From the NCBI GenBank assembly GCA_023230905.1, contig JALNWL010000182.1:1-5107 (forward strand): a DNA stretch of 5,107 bases. The letters run 5' to 3'. The stretch is from Syntrophales bacterium (GTDB taxonomy: Bacteria > Desulfobacterota > Syntrophia > Syntrophales > UBA2251). Positions 1 through 5,107 of the stretch are shown in pieces (positions within the stretch are counted from its first letter, which is position 1; each line of letters begins with the position of its first letter). The position numbers and the translations under genes were made by a program. The notes below the pieces were generated by a model that searched no databases, was not told the origin of the DNA, and saw only the letters and a program-made list of their open reading frames with translations.

Positions 1-511
1 AGACACCCTGCCCGTTTTTCCGGAAGATCCGGAAGTGGGCCGTTGCATCCTCCAGGACCACGAGCGCGAACGACGCCCCGGTCGTGGCGCCGATGTACTG
101 GTCGCCGGGATTGCACAGGACGACTCCGTTTTCTTTTTGCAGGACGGGCTTGTGGGCATGGCCGAACAGGAGGACATCGGCCGCCTGCCCCTTCGCCCAA
201 TCCGCCATCTCCTGCAGATCCTGCTGCCAGACCGCCGCCGGGTGGTAGGGATTGATGTTCATGTGGTGGCCGTGCGCCAGGAGGAAGCGCCAGCCGTCCA
301 GGTCGAGCACAAGTTTGCCGGGAAGATCGGACCCGTAGTCCTCGTTCCCCTGGACGCCCTGAAAGGGAAGGTCCGCCTCGTGCGCCACCAGGCCGCCGTC
401 CCGGACCCCGTCTCCCAGGTGGAGGACCAGATCGAGCGGACCGAACGTCCGCACGACGTCCCGCATGTCGTTCTTGTTGCCGTGGGTATCGGAAAAGACC
501 GCGATGCGCAT
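1..511 (-). CDS. YfcE/MJ0936-type metallophosphoesterase (3' end cut by window edge)
   Basis: A calcineurin-like phosphoesterase of the small YfcE/MJ0936 type, expected to be a cytoplasmic, metal-dependent (often Mn2+) phosphodiesterase; the natural substrate cannot be told. The 170 visible residues start MRIAVFSDTHGN and carry the family's metal-binding blocks in order: D8 and H10 in SDTHGN, D34 in HLGD, N56 in GNED, H80 and H82 in LAHGH, and H118 and H120 in FGHAH. A conserved NPG turn follows at 134-136. The family is usually about 155-185 residues, so only a short C-terminal tail should be missing beyond position 1. The start at 511 fits because the motif block begins at once. It lies two bases after the TGA of the upstream iron-sulfur gene (TGATCATG) and has no good Shine-Dalgarno sequence, so translational coupling is likely. 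The family call is firm; the role is unknown. Confidence 0.93.
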   Translation of the reverse strand, partial: MRIAVFSDTHGNKNDMRDVVRTFGPLDLVLHLGDGVRDGGLVAHEADLPFQGVQGNEDYGSDLPGKLVLDLDGWRFLLAHGHHMNINPYHPAAVWQQDLQEMADWAKGQAADVLLFGHAHKPVLQKENGVVLCNPGDQYIGATTGASFALVVLEDATAHFRIFRKNGQGV

Positions 512-513
512 GA

Positions 514-1509
514 TCAGGCCGGGATGAAACTTGCCGGGTGGACCTGCTTCAGGCCGATGGCCGCAACCGGGCATTCGAAGGCGCACAGGCCGCAGCCGAT
601 GCAGAGCGCCGGATCGACCGTGACGGCGCCCGCGCCGTTTTCGGAAATGGCCTCCACGGGACAGACCTCGATGCACAGGCCGCAGGCCGTGCAGCTCCCG
701 GCGTCGACGTCAGCCCGGTAGCGGCTGGTCGCAATGACGCCCCGGGTCGCGGGGTTCTTGGCAAAGGGGATCCCGATGCAGCAGCAATCACAGCAGTTGC
801 AGATGACGTTCCCGATGCCGGCCTTGTTTTCCGTCATGTGGACAAGACCCGCCGCCCGGGCCTGCTTCAGGATTTCCTTGCCCTCCGCGACGTCGATCCG
901 GCGGCCGGTGCCGCGCTTGATGGCATAATCCGCGCCCCGGTTGAGCTGAATGCAGGCCTCCAGCAGACGGTTGCACTTCTTCATGACGAACCGGCAGGTG
1001 CACTTGGTGACGGCCAGGCTATTGGCGTTCTCCAGGATCTTCGCGGCATCCTCATAGGGCAGGACCTCGCTTTTCGACGCGATGGCCTCGTTGACCGGGA
1101 TGACGCGGAAAAAGGAAGGCAGGCCCGCCTGGGTCACGAGGGCGGGCAGAGACGGGTACTCCTCCTCCGTGAATTTCACCCAGAGATCGAGCAGCGCCTG
1201 GGGGGCCTCCGGCCAGAGAATGGTGGCGTCGTGAAACTGGATGATGTGGCGGGGCATGCGGTAGAACTGCCGGCCGTCCTTGACATAATCGAATGCGACG
1301 CCCCGGTGGTATAGCTCATCGAGGAGAGCCTGCATCTCCACGACCGGCTTTCCGAACGTCTCCGCCAGCTCGTCTGCCGTTCCCGGCATGGCGTTGACGA
1401 TCCGGGCCTCCTCCTCCGAGCAGATCATCCGCCAGAGATCGGGAACGATGGCCGAATGCGCCATACCGACCTTCTGCGCCAGTTCCTGATATAAGTCCGC
1501 TGAGTTCAT
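514..1509 (-). CDS. Ferredoxin-like protein with two [4Fe-4S] motifs, extra Cys clusters and a probable winged-helix N-terminus
   Basis: A soluble 331-residue iron-sulfur protein, probably an electron carrier or redox-responsive protein; no enzymatic reaction can be assigned. The C-terminus has two classic CxxCxxCxxxCP motifs: C273, C276, C279, C283 and C303, C306, C309, C313. This is a bacterial 2[4Fe-4S] ferredoxin module. Two further cysteine groups precede it: C170, C172, C179 and C186, then C237, C239, C240, C242, C243 and C244 in the run ICNCCDCCC. They could hold another cluster or metal, but that is inference. Residues about 25-90 read like a winged helix (helix, GTADELAETFGK, LLDELYHRGVAF, basic wing DGRQFYR). 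There is no signal peptide or membrane segment. The ATG at 1509 has a strong purine-rich ribosome binding site. The gene is first in a unit with the metallophosphoesterase and divergent from the CoA-transferase. Similar proteins annotated only as 4Fe-4S binding proteins are, from memory, common in anaerobic Desulfobacterota and Firmicutes. Confidence 0.88.
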   Translation of the reverse strand: MNSADLYQELAQKVGMAHSAIVPDLWRMICSEEEARIVNAMPGTADELAETFGKPVVEMQALLDELYHRGVAFDYVKDGRQFYRMPRHIIQFHDATILWPEAPQALLDLWVKFTEEEYPSLPALVTQAGLPSFFRVIPVNEAIASKSEVLPYEDAAKILENANSLAVTKCTCRFVMKKCNRLLEACIQLNRGADYAIKRGTGRRIDVAEGKEILKQARAAGLVHMTENKAGIGNVICNCCDCCCIGIPFAKNPATRGVIATSRYRADVDAGSCTACGLCIEVCPVEAISENGAGAVTVDPALCIGCGLCAFECPVAAIGLKQVHPASFIPA

Positions 1510-1510
1510 T

Positions 1511-1520
1511 CTCCCCTCCC
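1511..1520 (-). promoter_or_regulatory. Ribosome binding site of the iron-sulfur gene
   Basis: On the minus strand the sequence reads GGGAGGGGAG, ending one base before the ATG at 1509. The GGAGG part near 1516-1519 gives normal spacing. It is directly preceded by an A8 tract (1522-1529 on the complement), so the whole leader is purine-rich and probably unstructured. It supports the chosen start. Confidence 0.7.
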
Positions 1521-1532
1521 CTTTTTTTTCAT

Positions 1533-1562
1533 TCTATACGACAGGTCCCGTGAAAATTGCAA
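1533..1562 (-). promoter_or_regulatory. Putative sigma70-type promoter for the iron-sulfur/phosphoesterase unit
   Basis: Read on the minus strand, a -35-like TTGCAA (1557-1562) and a -10-like TATAGA (1533-1538) are separated by 18 bases. Each hexamer matches the consensus at four of six positions. Transcription would start near 1526 and give a leader of only about 15-20 bases containing the A-tract and the Shine-Dalgarno sequence. This is a consensus match by eye in a suitable intergenic position, with no other support. Confidence 0.4.
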
Positions 1563-1598
1563 TGGATAAACGGTTCGGGTCGCGATGACGACAGAAGG

Positions 1599-1626
1599 TT
1601 GATATTGATCGGGTTTCGTGTTATTC
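1599..1626 (+). promoter_or_regulatory. Weak candidate promoter for the CoA-transferase-GNAT gene
   Basis: A TTGATA (1599-1604, five of six to the -35 consensus) is followed after 16 bases by TTATTC (1621-1626), which is a poor -10. The TTGAT unit is directly repeated (TTGATA then TTGATC, 1599-1610). The gene must be transcribed rightward from somewhere in this 152-base gap because its left neighbour is divergent, but the exact promoter is not clear from sequence. Confidence 0.22.
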
Positions 1627-1630
1627 AGCG

Positions 1631-1645
1631 ACATCAGAATGATGT
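1631..1645. repeat. Perfect inverted repeat ACATCA-GAA-TGATGT next to the ribosome binding site
   Basis: Two six-base arms, ACATCA (1631-1636) and TGATGT (1640-1645), are exact reverse complements around the three-base centre GAA. The right arm directly abuts the AAGGGGAG ribosome binding site of the CoA-transferase gene. It could be a small operator for a dimeric regulator or a short mRNA hairpin. With arms this short, chance is a real alternative. Confidence 0.35.
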
Positions 1646-1653
1646 AAGGGGAG
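1646..1653 (+). promoter_or_regulatory. Ribosome binding site that fixes the CoA-transferase start at 1662
   Basis: AAGGGGAG ends eight bases before the ATG at 1662, which is ideal spacing. The reading frame stays open upstream to a TTG at 1557, but those extra 35 codons have no family similarity that I recognise and no comparable ribosome binding site. An in-frame GTG at 1656 is too close to the Shine-Dalgarno sequence. The ATG at 1662 is therefore preferred. Confidence 0.75.
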
Positions 1654-1661
1654 AAGTGCTT

Positions 1662-3554
1662 ATGGAAGACGACACCGGGCTGGCGCTCAATCCCTGGCGG
1701 GAAATCTATCCGGAAAAGTTCGCATCGGAAGAGCGGGTGTTCGGCCGGATCCGCCGAGGGAACAGAATCTTCATTTCCACGGGCTGCGGCGAGCCGCAGT
1801 ATCTGGTGCGCGCCCTGATCCAGTATGTGGAATCGCACCCGACGGCGTTCTTCGACACGGAGGTGCTCCACGTCTGGACCCTGGGCGTCGCCCCCTACAC
1901 GGATGTGAAGTTCAAGGAAAACTTCCGTCACAACTCCTTCTTCATCGGTCACCCCACCCGGGACGCGGTCAACAAGGGGATGGCCGACTATACGCCGGTC
2001 TTCCTGTCCCAGGTGCCCGATCTGATGCGCCGGGGCATGGTCCCGATCGAGGTGGCCCTGATCCAGACCTCGCCGCCTGACAAACACGGCTGCATGAGCC
2101 TCGGCGTCAGCGTGGACATCGTCAAGGCCGCCACGGAGGCGGCTGGCCTCGTGATCACACAGGTCAACCGGCACATGCCCCGGGTCCACGGGGACAGCTT
2201 CATCCGGATCGAGGACGTCGATTTCATCATCCCCCACGACGAGCCCCTCCTCGAATACGAAGCGGGGGTGGATTTCGAGGCCGCCCAGCGGATCGGCAAA
2301 TACATCTCCGAACTCGTCCAGGATGGTGATACGATTCAGGTGGGGTACGGCATCATTCCGAACGCCCTGTTTTCCAACCTGCAGCACAAGAAACACCTCG
2401 GCGTCCATACGGAACTGCTCTCCGACGGCATCGTGGAGCTGATGAAGAAGGGGGTCATCGACAATTCCCAGAAGCCGATCAACCGGGGGAAGACCATCGC
2501 CGCCTTCTGCATGGGGCACCGTGAAACCTATGCGTATATCGACGACAACCCCTTTATCGAGTTCAAGACCATCGACTATACGAACAATCCCCTCATCATC
2601 GCCCAGCACGACAACATGACGGCCATCAATACCGGCCTCGAGATCGACCTGACCGGCCAGGCCACGGCGGAGTCCATCGGCAAGACCTTCTACAGCGGGA
2701 TCGGCGGCCAGGCCGATTTCATGCGCGGCACGGTGCTCGCGAAAAACGGACGGACGATCCTGGCCCTCCTGTCCACGGCGGACCACGGCCGGGTTTCGCG
2801 AATCGTGCCGTTCCTCAAGGAGGGGGTGGGGACCTCCCTGATCCGGGGAGACATCCACTACGTCGTCACGGAATACGGCATCGCCTACCTGCACGGGAAA
2901 AACATCCGGGAGCGGGCCATGGAACTGATCGCCATCGCCCACCCCGATTTCCGTCCGGCGCTCATCGAAGAGGCGAGGCAGGGCGGCCTGATCTACCGGG
3001 ACCAGAAGTTCGTTCCCGGCAAGAGCGGCGAATATCCCGAGGAACTCGAAACCTATCGCACGACGAAGACCGGGGAGGAGATTTTCCTGAGGCCGGTCAA
3101 GATCAGCGACGAGCCCCTGCTCAAGGAGTTCATCTACTCCCTGTCCGACCGCAGCATGCATCGCCGCTTCATCACCCTGCGCAAGGACATGCACCATGAC
3201 CGGCTCCAGGAGTTCGTCGCCATCGACTATACGAAGAAAATGGTGATCATGGTTTTCGGGCAGGACGGCCCGAAGGACCTCCTCATCGGCGTGGGGGAGT
3301 ACGTCATCGTGGAAGAGACCCACACGGCGGACGTGGCCTTCATGGTCCGCGACGACTGCCAGAACCGGGGCATCGGCACGGAACTGCTGCACTACCTGAC
3401 GTACCTCGCCAAGCGTCAGGGTCTCCTCGGTTTCACGGCCTCGGTGATTTCGGAGAACGAGCCCATGCTCCATGTCTTCGAGAAACTTGGGGCGGATATC
3501 GAGACGACCATCGATACCGGGGTGCTGGAACTGATGATGACGTTCCGCGAATAG
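1662..3554 (+). CDS. Acetyl-CoA hydrolase/CoA-transferase fused to a GNAT acetyltransferase domain
   Basis: A 630-residue two-domain cytoplasmic protein. Residues about 10-440 form a 4-hydroxybutyrate CoA-transferase/acetyl-CoA hydrolase-type domain, which moves CoA between acyl-CoA and a free acid through a glutamyl-CoA thioester. Visible blocks are SPPDKHG (137-143), the GYGIIP loop (228-233), HTELLSDG (249-256) with E251 as the expected catalytic glutamate, GIGGQADFMRG (346-356), VTEYGIA (402-408) and AHPDF (426-430). Residues about 474-628 form a GNAT domain. Its acetyl-CoA pyrophosphate loop QNRGIG (567-572, the QxxGxG pattern) follows a beta strand ending VAFMV, and NEPMLHVFEKLG (599-610) is the typical late helix. 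Stand-alone transferases end near residue 430-440, so the GNAT is a true extension in one uninterrupted frame. The fusion is a known arrangement. The gene is monocistronic: divergent on the left, strong terminator on the right. Substrates of both domains are unknown; activation of a short-chain acid is likely. Confidence 0.93.
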   Translation: MEDDTGLALNPWREIYPEKFASEERVFGRIRRGNRIFISTGCGEPQYLVRALIQYVESHPTAFFDTEVLHVWTLGVAPYTDVKFKENFRHNSFFIGHPTRDAVNKGMADYTPVFLSQVPDLMRRGMVPIEVALIQTSPPDKHGCMSLGVSVDIVKAATEAAGLVITQVNRHMPRVHGDSFIRIEDVDFIIPHDEPLLEYEAGVDFEAAQRIGKYISELVQDGDTIQVGYGIIPNALFSNLQHKKHLGVHTELLSDGIVELMKKGVIDNSQKPINRGKTIAAFCMGHRETYAYIDDNPFIEFKTIDYTNNPLIIAQHDNMTAINTGLEIDLTGQATAESIGKTFYSGIGGQADFMRGTVLAKNGRTILALLSTADHGRVSRIVPFLKEGVGTSLIRGDIHYVVTEYGIAYLHGKNIRERAMELIAIAHPDFRPALIEEARQGGLIYRDQKFVPGKSGEYPEELETYRTTKTGEEIFLRPVKISDEPLLKEFIYSLSDRSMHRRFITLRKDMHHDRLQEFVAIDYTKKMVIMVFGQDGPKDLLIGVGEYVIVEETHTADVAFMVRDDCQNRGIGTELLHYLTYLAKRQGLLGFTASVISENEPMLHVFEKLGADIETTIDTGVLELMMTFRE

Positions 3555-3565
3555 GATGAGCAGGG

Positions 3566-3612
3566 AACGCCGGACCCGCACCCCCCGAGGGTGCGGGTCC
3601 GGCGTTTTTTTT
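3566..3612 (+). terminator. Strong rho-independent terminator of the CoA-transferase-GNAT gene
   Basis: A perfect 18-base-pair stem (3566-3583 with 3589-3606) encloses a five-base loop (CCCGA). The stem is GC-rich except for two closing A-T pairs, and a run of eight T (3605-3612) follows on the plus strand. It begins 11 bases after the stop codon. On the minus strand the stem is followed by CCCTGC rather than a T-tract, so it should act mainly on rightward transcripts, although it lies just past the end of the convergent dehydrogenase gene. Confidence 0.95.
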
Positions 3613-3622
3613 GCGTATCGGA

Positions 3623-4762
3623 TTACAGCTGGATGATCTTGGTGAGGATCTCTTTCATGATCTCGGTGGTGCCGCCGCCGATGCTCAGGATACGGGAATC
3701 GCGGTAGAGACGCTCCACGAGGTACTCGCGGGCGTAGCCGTAGCCGCCGTGGATCTGAACGGCGTCGAAGACGACCTGATCGCAGACCGAACAGGCGAAG
3801 TTCTTGGCCATGGAGACTTCCCTGACGCAGTCCTTGCCCGCCTCCATCTTGGCCGCCAGACGGTAGTTGTATTCCTTGGCGACATCGACTTTCATCGCCA
3901 TGTCCACGAGTTTGTGCCGGATAATCTGGAAGCCCGTCAACGGCTTCCCGAAGGCCTCCCGCTGTTTGGCGTACTTGATGGATTCCTCCAGGGCCAGCTC
4001 GGCCACGGCATGGGCCATGACGGACAGGGCGAGCCGCTCGTTCTGGAAGTTGATCATGATGCCGTAAAAGCCCATCCCCTCGCCGCCCAGGAGGTTTTCC
4101 ACCGGCACCCGACAGTCCACGAAGGACAGTTCCGCCGTGTCGGAGGCGGCCCAGCCCATCTTCCGGATCTTTTTCGAAACGCTGAAACCGGGCGTGGACG
4201 AATCGATCACGAGCAGGCTGATCCCCTTGTGGCCGGGGCCGCCGGTCCGGACGGCGGTCGTGATGAAGTTGGCCCGGCAGCCGCTGGTGATGAAGGTCTT
4301 GGCGCCGTTGACGACGTAGAAATCCCCGTCGCGGACGGCCCGCGTCCGGAGATTGGCGACATCCGAGCCGGCATTGGGTTCCGTGATGCCGAGCGCGGAG
4401 ACCTTGTCTCCCGCCAGCACGGGAACGAGAAAACGCTGTTTCTGCTCCTCCGTGCCCAGGTTGAGAACCGGAGGCATGGCGATGGAGTGGCTTCCCAGGC
4501 CGGAGACGAGACCGACGGAACCGCCGCGGATCATCTCTTCGGTGAAGGCGACATGCATGAACTTGTCGCAGGGGACGCCGCCGTAGGCCTCCGGATAGCC
4601 GATCCCCAGCAGGCCGGCGTCGGCCATTTTCTTGTACAATTCGATGGGAAAGAGCTCCTCGTCCTCCCAGGCCTCGACGTGGGGTTTGAGTTCCTTCTCC
4701 ACGAACTTGCGGACCGTGCCCCGAAAGATCTGATGGTCTTCGGTGAAGTATTCCTGAAACAT
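3623..4762 (-). CDS. Acyl-CoA dehydrogenase, long-chain/isovaleryl-type active site
   Basis: An FAD-dependent acyl-CoA dehydrogenase of 379 residues, the usual length, catalysing alpha,beta-dehydrogenation of an acyl-CoA in the cytoplasm, normally passing electrons to ETF. The N-terminal helical domain (about 6-118) is followed by the beta domain with GITEPNAGSD (125-134), a match to family signature 1, and by the C-terminal helical domain with QREAFGKPL (267-275) and QIHGGYGYAREY (336-347), signature 2. At the MCAD-type catalytic position (the E of YEGT) this protein has G363 in IGGGTTEI. Instead E242 in NERLAL lies where long-chain and isovaleryl-CoA dehydrogenases keep their base. The enzyme should therefore be active. 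The ATG at 4762 has an excellent AGGAGG at 4769-4774 with six-base spacing. It lies 80 bases downstream of the acyl-CoA synthetase gene on the same strand, so co-transcription is likely. Chain-length specificity cannot be read from the sequence. Confidence 0.96.
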   Translation of the reverse strand: MFQEYFTEDHQIFRGTVRKFVEKELKPHVEAWEDEELFPIELYKKMADAGLLGIGYPEAYGGVPCDKFMHVAFTEEMIRGGSVGLVSGLGSHSIAMPPVLNLGTEEQKQRFLVPVLAGDKVSALGITEPNAGSDVANLRTRAVRDGDFYVVNGAKTFITSGCRANFITTAVRTGGPGHKGISLLVIDSSTPGFSVSKKIRKMGWAASDTAELSFVDCRVPVENLLGGEGMGFYGIMINFQNERLALSVMAHAVAELALEESIKYAKQREAFGKPLTGFQIIRHKLVDMAMKVDVAKEYNYRLAAKMEAGKDCVREVSMAKNFACSVCDQVVFDAVQIHGGYGYAREYLVERLYRDSRILSIGGGTTEIMKEILTKIIQL

Positions 4763-4768
4763 TGAAAA

Positions 4769-4774
4769 CCTCCT
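4769..4774 (-). promoter_or_regulatory. Consensus ribosome binding site of the acyl-CoA dehydrogenase
   Basis: On the minus strand AGGAGG, within AAGGAGGTT, lies six bases before the ATG at 4762. It is a near-perfect match to the 16S rRNA tail, confirms the start and suggests strong translation. Confidence 0.85.
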
Positions 4775-4803
4775 TTTTCTCTATCAGGATCGACAGTTAA
4801 GAA

Positions 4804-4838
4804 GAAGGGGACAGCACCTCCCGGATGCCGCCCCCTTC
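4804..4838 (-). other. Possible hairpin between the synthetase and dehydrogenase genes
   Basis: GAAGGGG and CCCCTTC arms (4804-4810 and 4832-4838) form seven pairs, with a possible inner GCA/TGC extension (4814-4816 with 4826-4828). On the minus strand it follows the synthetase stop by four bases. No T-tract follows, so it is not a convincing intrinsic terminator. It may be a 3'-end or processing structure, or chance. I saw no good promoter for the dehydrogenase in this 80-base gap. Confidence 0.25.
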
Positions 4839-4842
4839 AGAC

Positions 4843-5107
4843 TTATGCCTTCGCGGCGAGTTTGGTCTCGCATTCCTTGCGCAGGACGTTCTTCAGGATC
4901 TTGCCGCTCGGGTTGCGCGGCAGGGCCTCGACAAACAGGATGTTCTTCGGAATCTTGTAGTTGGCCATCGACTGCTTGCAGAAGTCGATGATCTCCTTCT
5001 CCTCGATGGTCTGGCCCGGCATGGGAACGATGATCGCCGTGACCGCCTCCGACCAGACCGGATCGGGCATCCCGATGACCGCCGCATCGGCCACCTTCGG
5101 GTGCTTG
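4843..5107 (-). CDS. AMP-forming acyl-CoA synthetase, C-terminal 87 residues (5' end outside window)
   Basis: The C-terminal lobe of an ANL-superfamily (AMP-dependent synthetase/ligase) enzyme, which converts a carboxylic acid, ATP and CoA to acyl-CoA, AMP and pyrophosphate. The visible part begins KHPKVADAAVIGMPDPVW, the typical opening of the C-terminal domain, in which most family members have WGE where this one has WSE. It continues through ANYKIPKNI to LPRNPSGKILK. The lysine of PSGK (codon 4900-4902) is the conserved adenylation lysine. The frame is open through the window edge, so the GTG at 5094 is an internal valine and not the start. The order synthetase then acyl-CoA dehydrogenase fits acid activation followed by beta-oxidation. 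The substrate-binding N-terminal domain is absent here, so specificity (fatty, aromatic or other acid) is unknown. Confidence 0.95.
   Translation of the reverse strand, partial: KHPKVADAAVIGMPDPVWSEAVTAIIVPMPGQTIEEKEIIDFCKQSMANYKIPKNILFVEALPRNPSGKILKNVLRKECETKLAAKA

Noticed and set aside
35..1314. Plus-strand open frames of 228 and 258 codons (35-721 and 538-1314)
   Set aside because: Both are antisense to the phosphoesterase and iron-sulfur genes, whose metal and cluster motifs are unmistakable. No family similarity was seen in the plus-strand products.
1557..1661. A 35-codon N-terminal extension of the CoA-transferase starting at a TTG
   Set aside because: The family begins close to the ATG at 1662, which has a well-spaced AAGGGGAG. 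The extension crosses the likely promoter region and has no ribosome binding site of its own.
2572..3236. A 16-base exact repeat (CCATCGACTATACGAA) occurring twice within the CoA-transferase-GNAT gene, near 2569 and 3220
   Set aside because: Both copies encode an IDYT tetrapeptide in different domains with the same preferred codons, and the surrounding sequence is unrelated. Coincidence is the simplest explanation.
1506..3581. A 691-codon open frame on the minus strand across the CoA-transferase-GNAT gene
   Set aside because: It is antisense to a gene with clear family motifs, has a low-complexity composition rich in D, V, H, G and R typical of the reverse frame of GC-rich coding DNA, and shows no recognisable domain.
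3611..4765. A 384-codon plus-strand open frame across the acyl-CoA dehydrogenase
   Set aside because: It mirrors the dehydrogenase frame exactly in extent, starts inside the terminator T-tract region, has no ribosome binding site that I see and has shadow-type composition.
4843..5094. A separate small 83-codon gene starting at the GTG at 5094
   Set aside because: The codons before the GTG continue in frame to the window edge as KHPK, matching the conserved HPKV opening of the synthetase C-terminal domain. It is a fragment of a larger gene.

Overview
The window looks like chromosomal DNA from a GC-rich anaerobic bacterium. The best guess is a fatty-acid- or aromatic-acid-metabolising member of the Desulfobacterota (former Deltaproteobacteria, for example the Syntrophales or relatives). 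That guess rests on gene content only: an acyl-CoA synthetase, an acyl-CoA dehydrogenase, a CoA-transferase fused to a GNAT domain, and a cysteine-rich ferredoxin-like protein. There is no rRNA or other phylogenetic marker, so the assignment is an inference. No RNA genes, CRISPR arrays, insertion sequences or prophage genes are visible.

Layout, left to right. Positions 1-1509 (minus strand) hold a two-gene unit. A 331-residue iron-sulfur protein (514-1509) comes first, followed two bases later by a YfcE/MJ0936-type metallophosphoesterase (511 down to 1, cut by the window edge). Positions 1510-1661 are a divergent intergenic region with a plausible minus-strand promoter, a perfect 6-3-6 inverted repeat and the ribosome binding sites of both flanking genes. 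Positions 1662-3554 (plus strand) encode a 630-residue protein: a 4-hydroxybutyrate CoA-transferase/acetyl-CoA hydrolase-type domain followed by a GNAT acetyltransferase domain. A very strong intrinsic terminator (3566-3612) closes it. Positions 3623-4762 (minus strand) encode an acyl-CoA dehydrogenase whose catalytic glutamate appears to sit at the long-chain/isovaleryl-type position. Positions 4843-5107 (minus strand) are the C-terminal end of an AMP-forming acyl-CoA synthetase, which lies upstream of the dehydrogenase in transcription order.

Inferred joint role. The synthetase and dehydrogenase would catalyse the first two steps of carboxylic acid oxidation: ATP-dependent CoA activation, then alpha,beta-dehydrogenation. 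The CoA-transferase offers an ATP-saving way to activate acids or recycle CoA. The iron-sulfur protein could carry electrons, but no ETF, hydrogenase or membrane oxidoreductase gene is present here to confirm a partner. The metallophosphoesterase is probably a housekeeping passenger translated by coupling to the iron-sulfur gene.

The genes belong to recognisable families and I see no clear evidence of a wholly new system. The points most worth a second look are the transferase-GNAT fusion, the cysteine-dense iron-sulfur protein with a probable winged-helix N-terminus, and the relocated catalytic base of the dehydrogenase.
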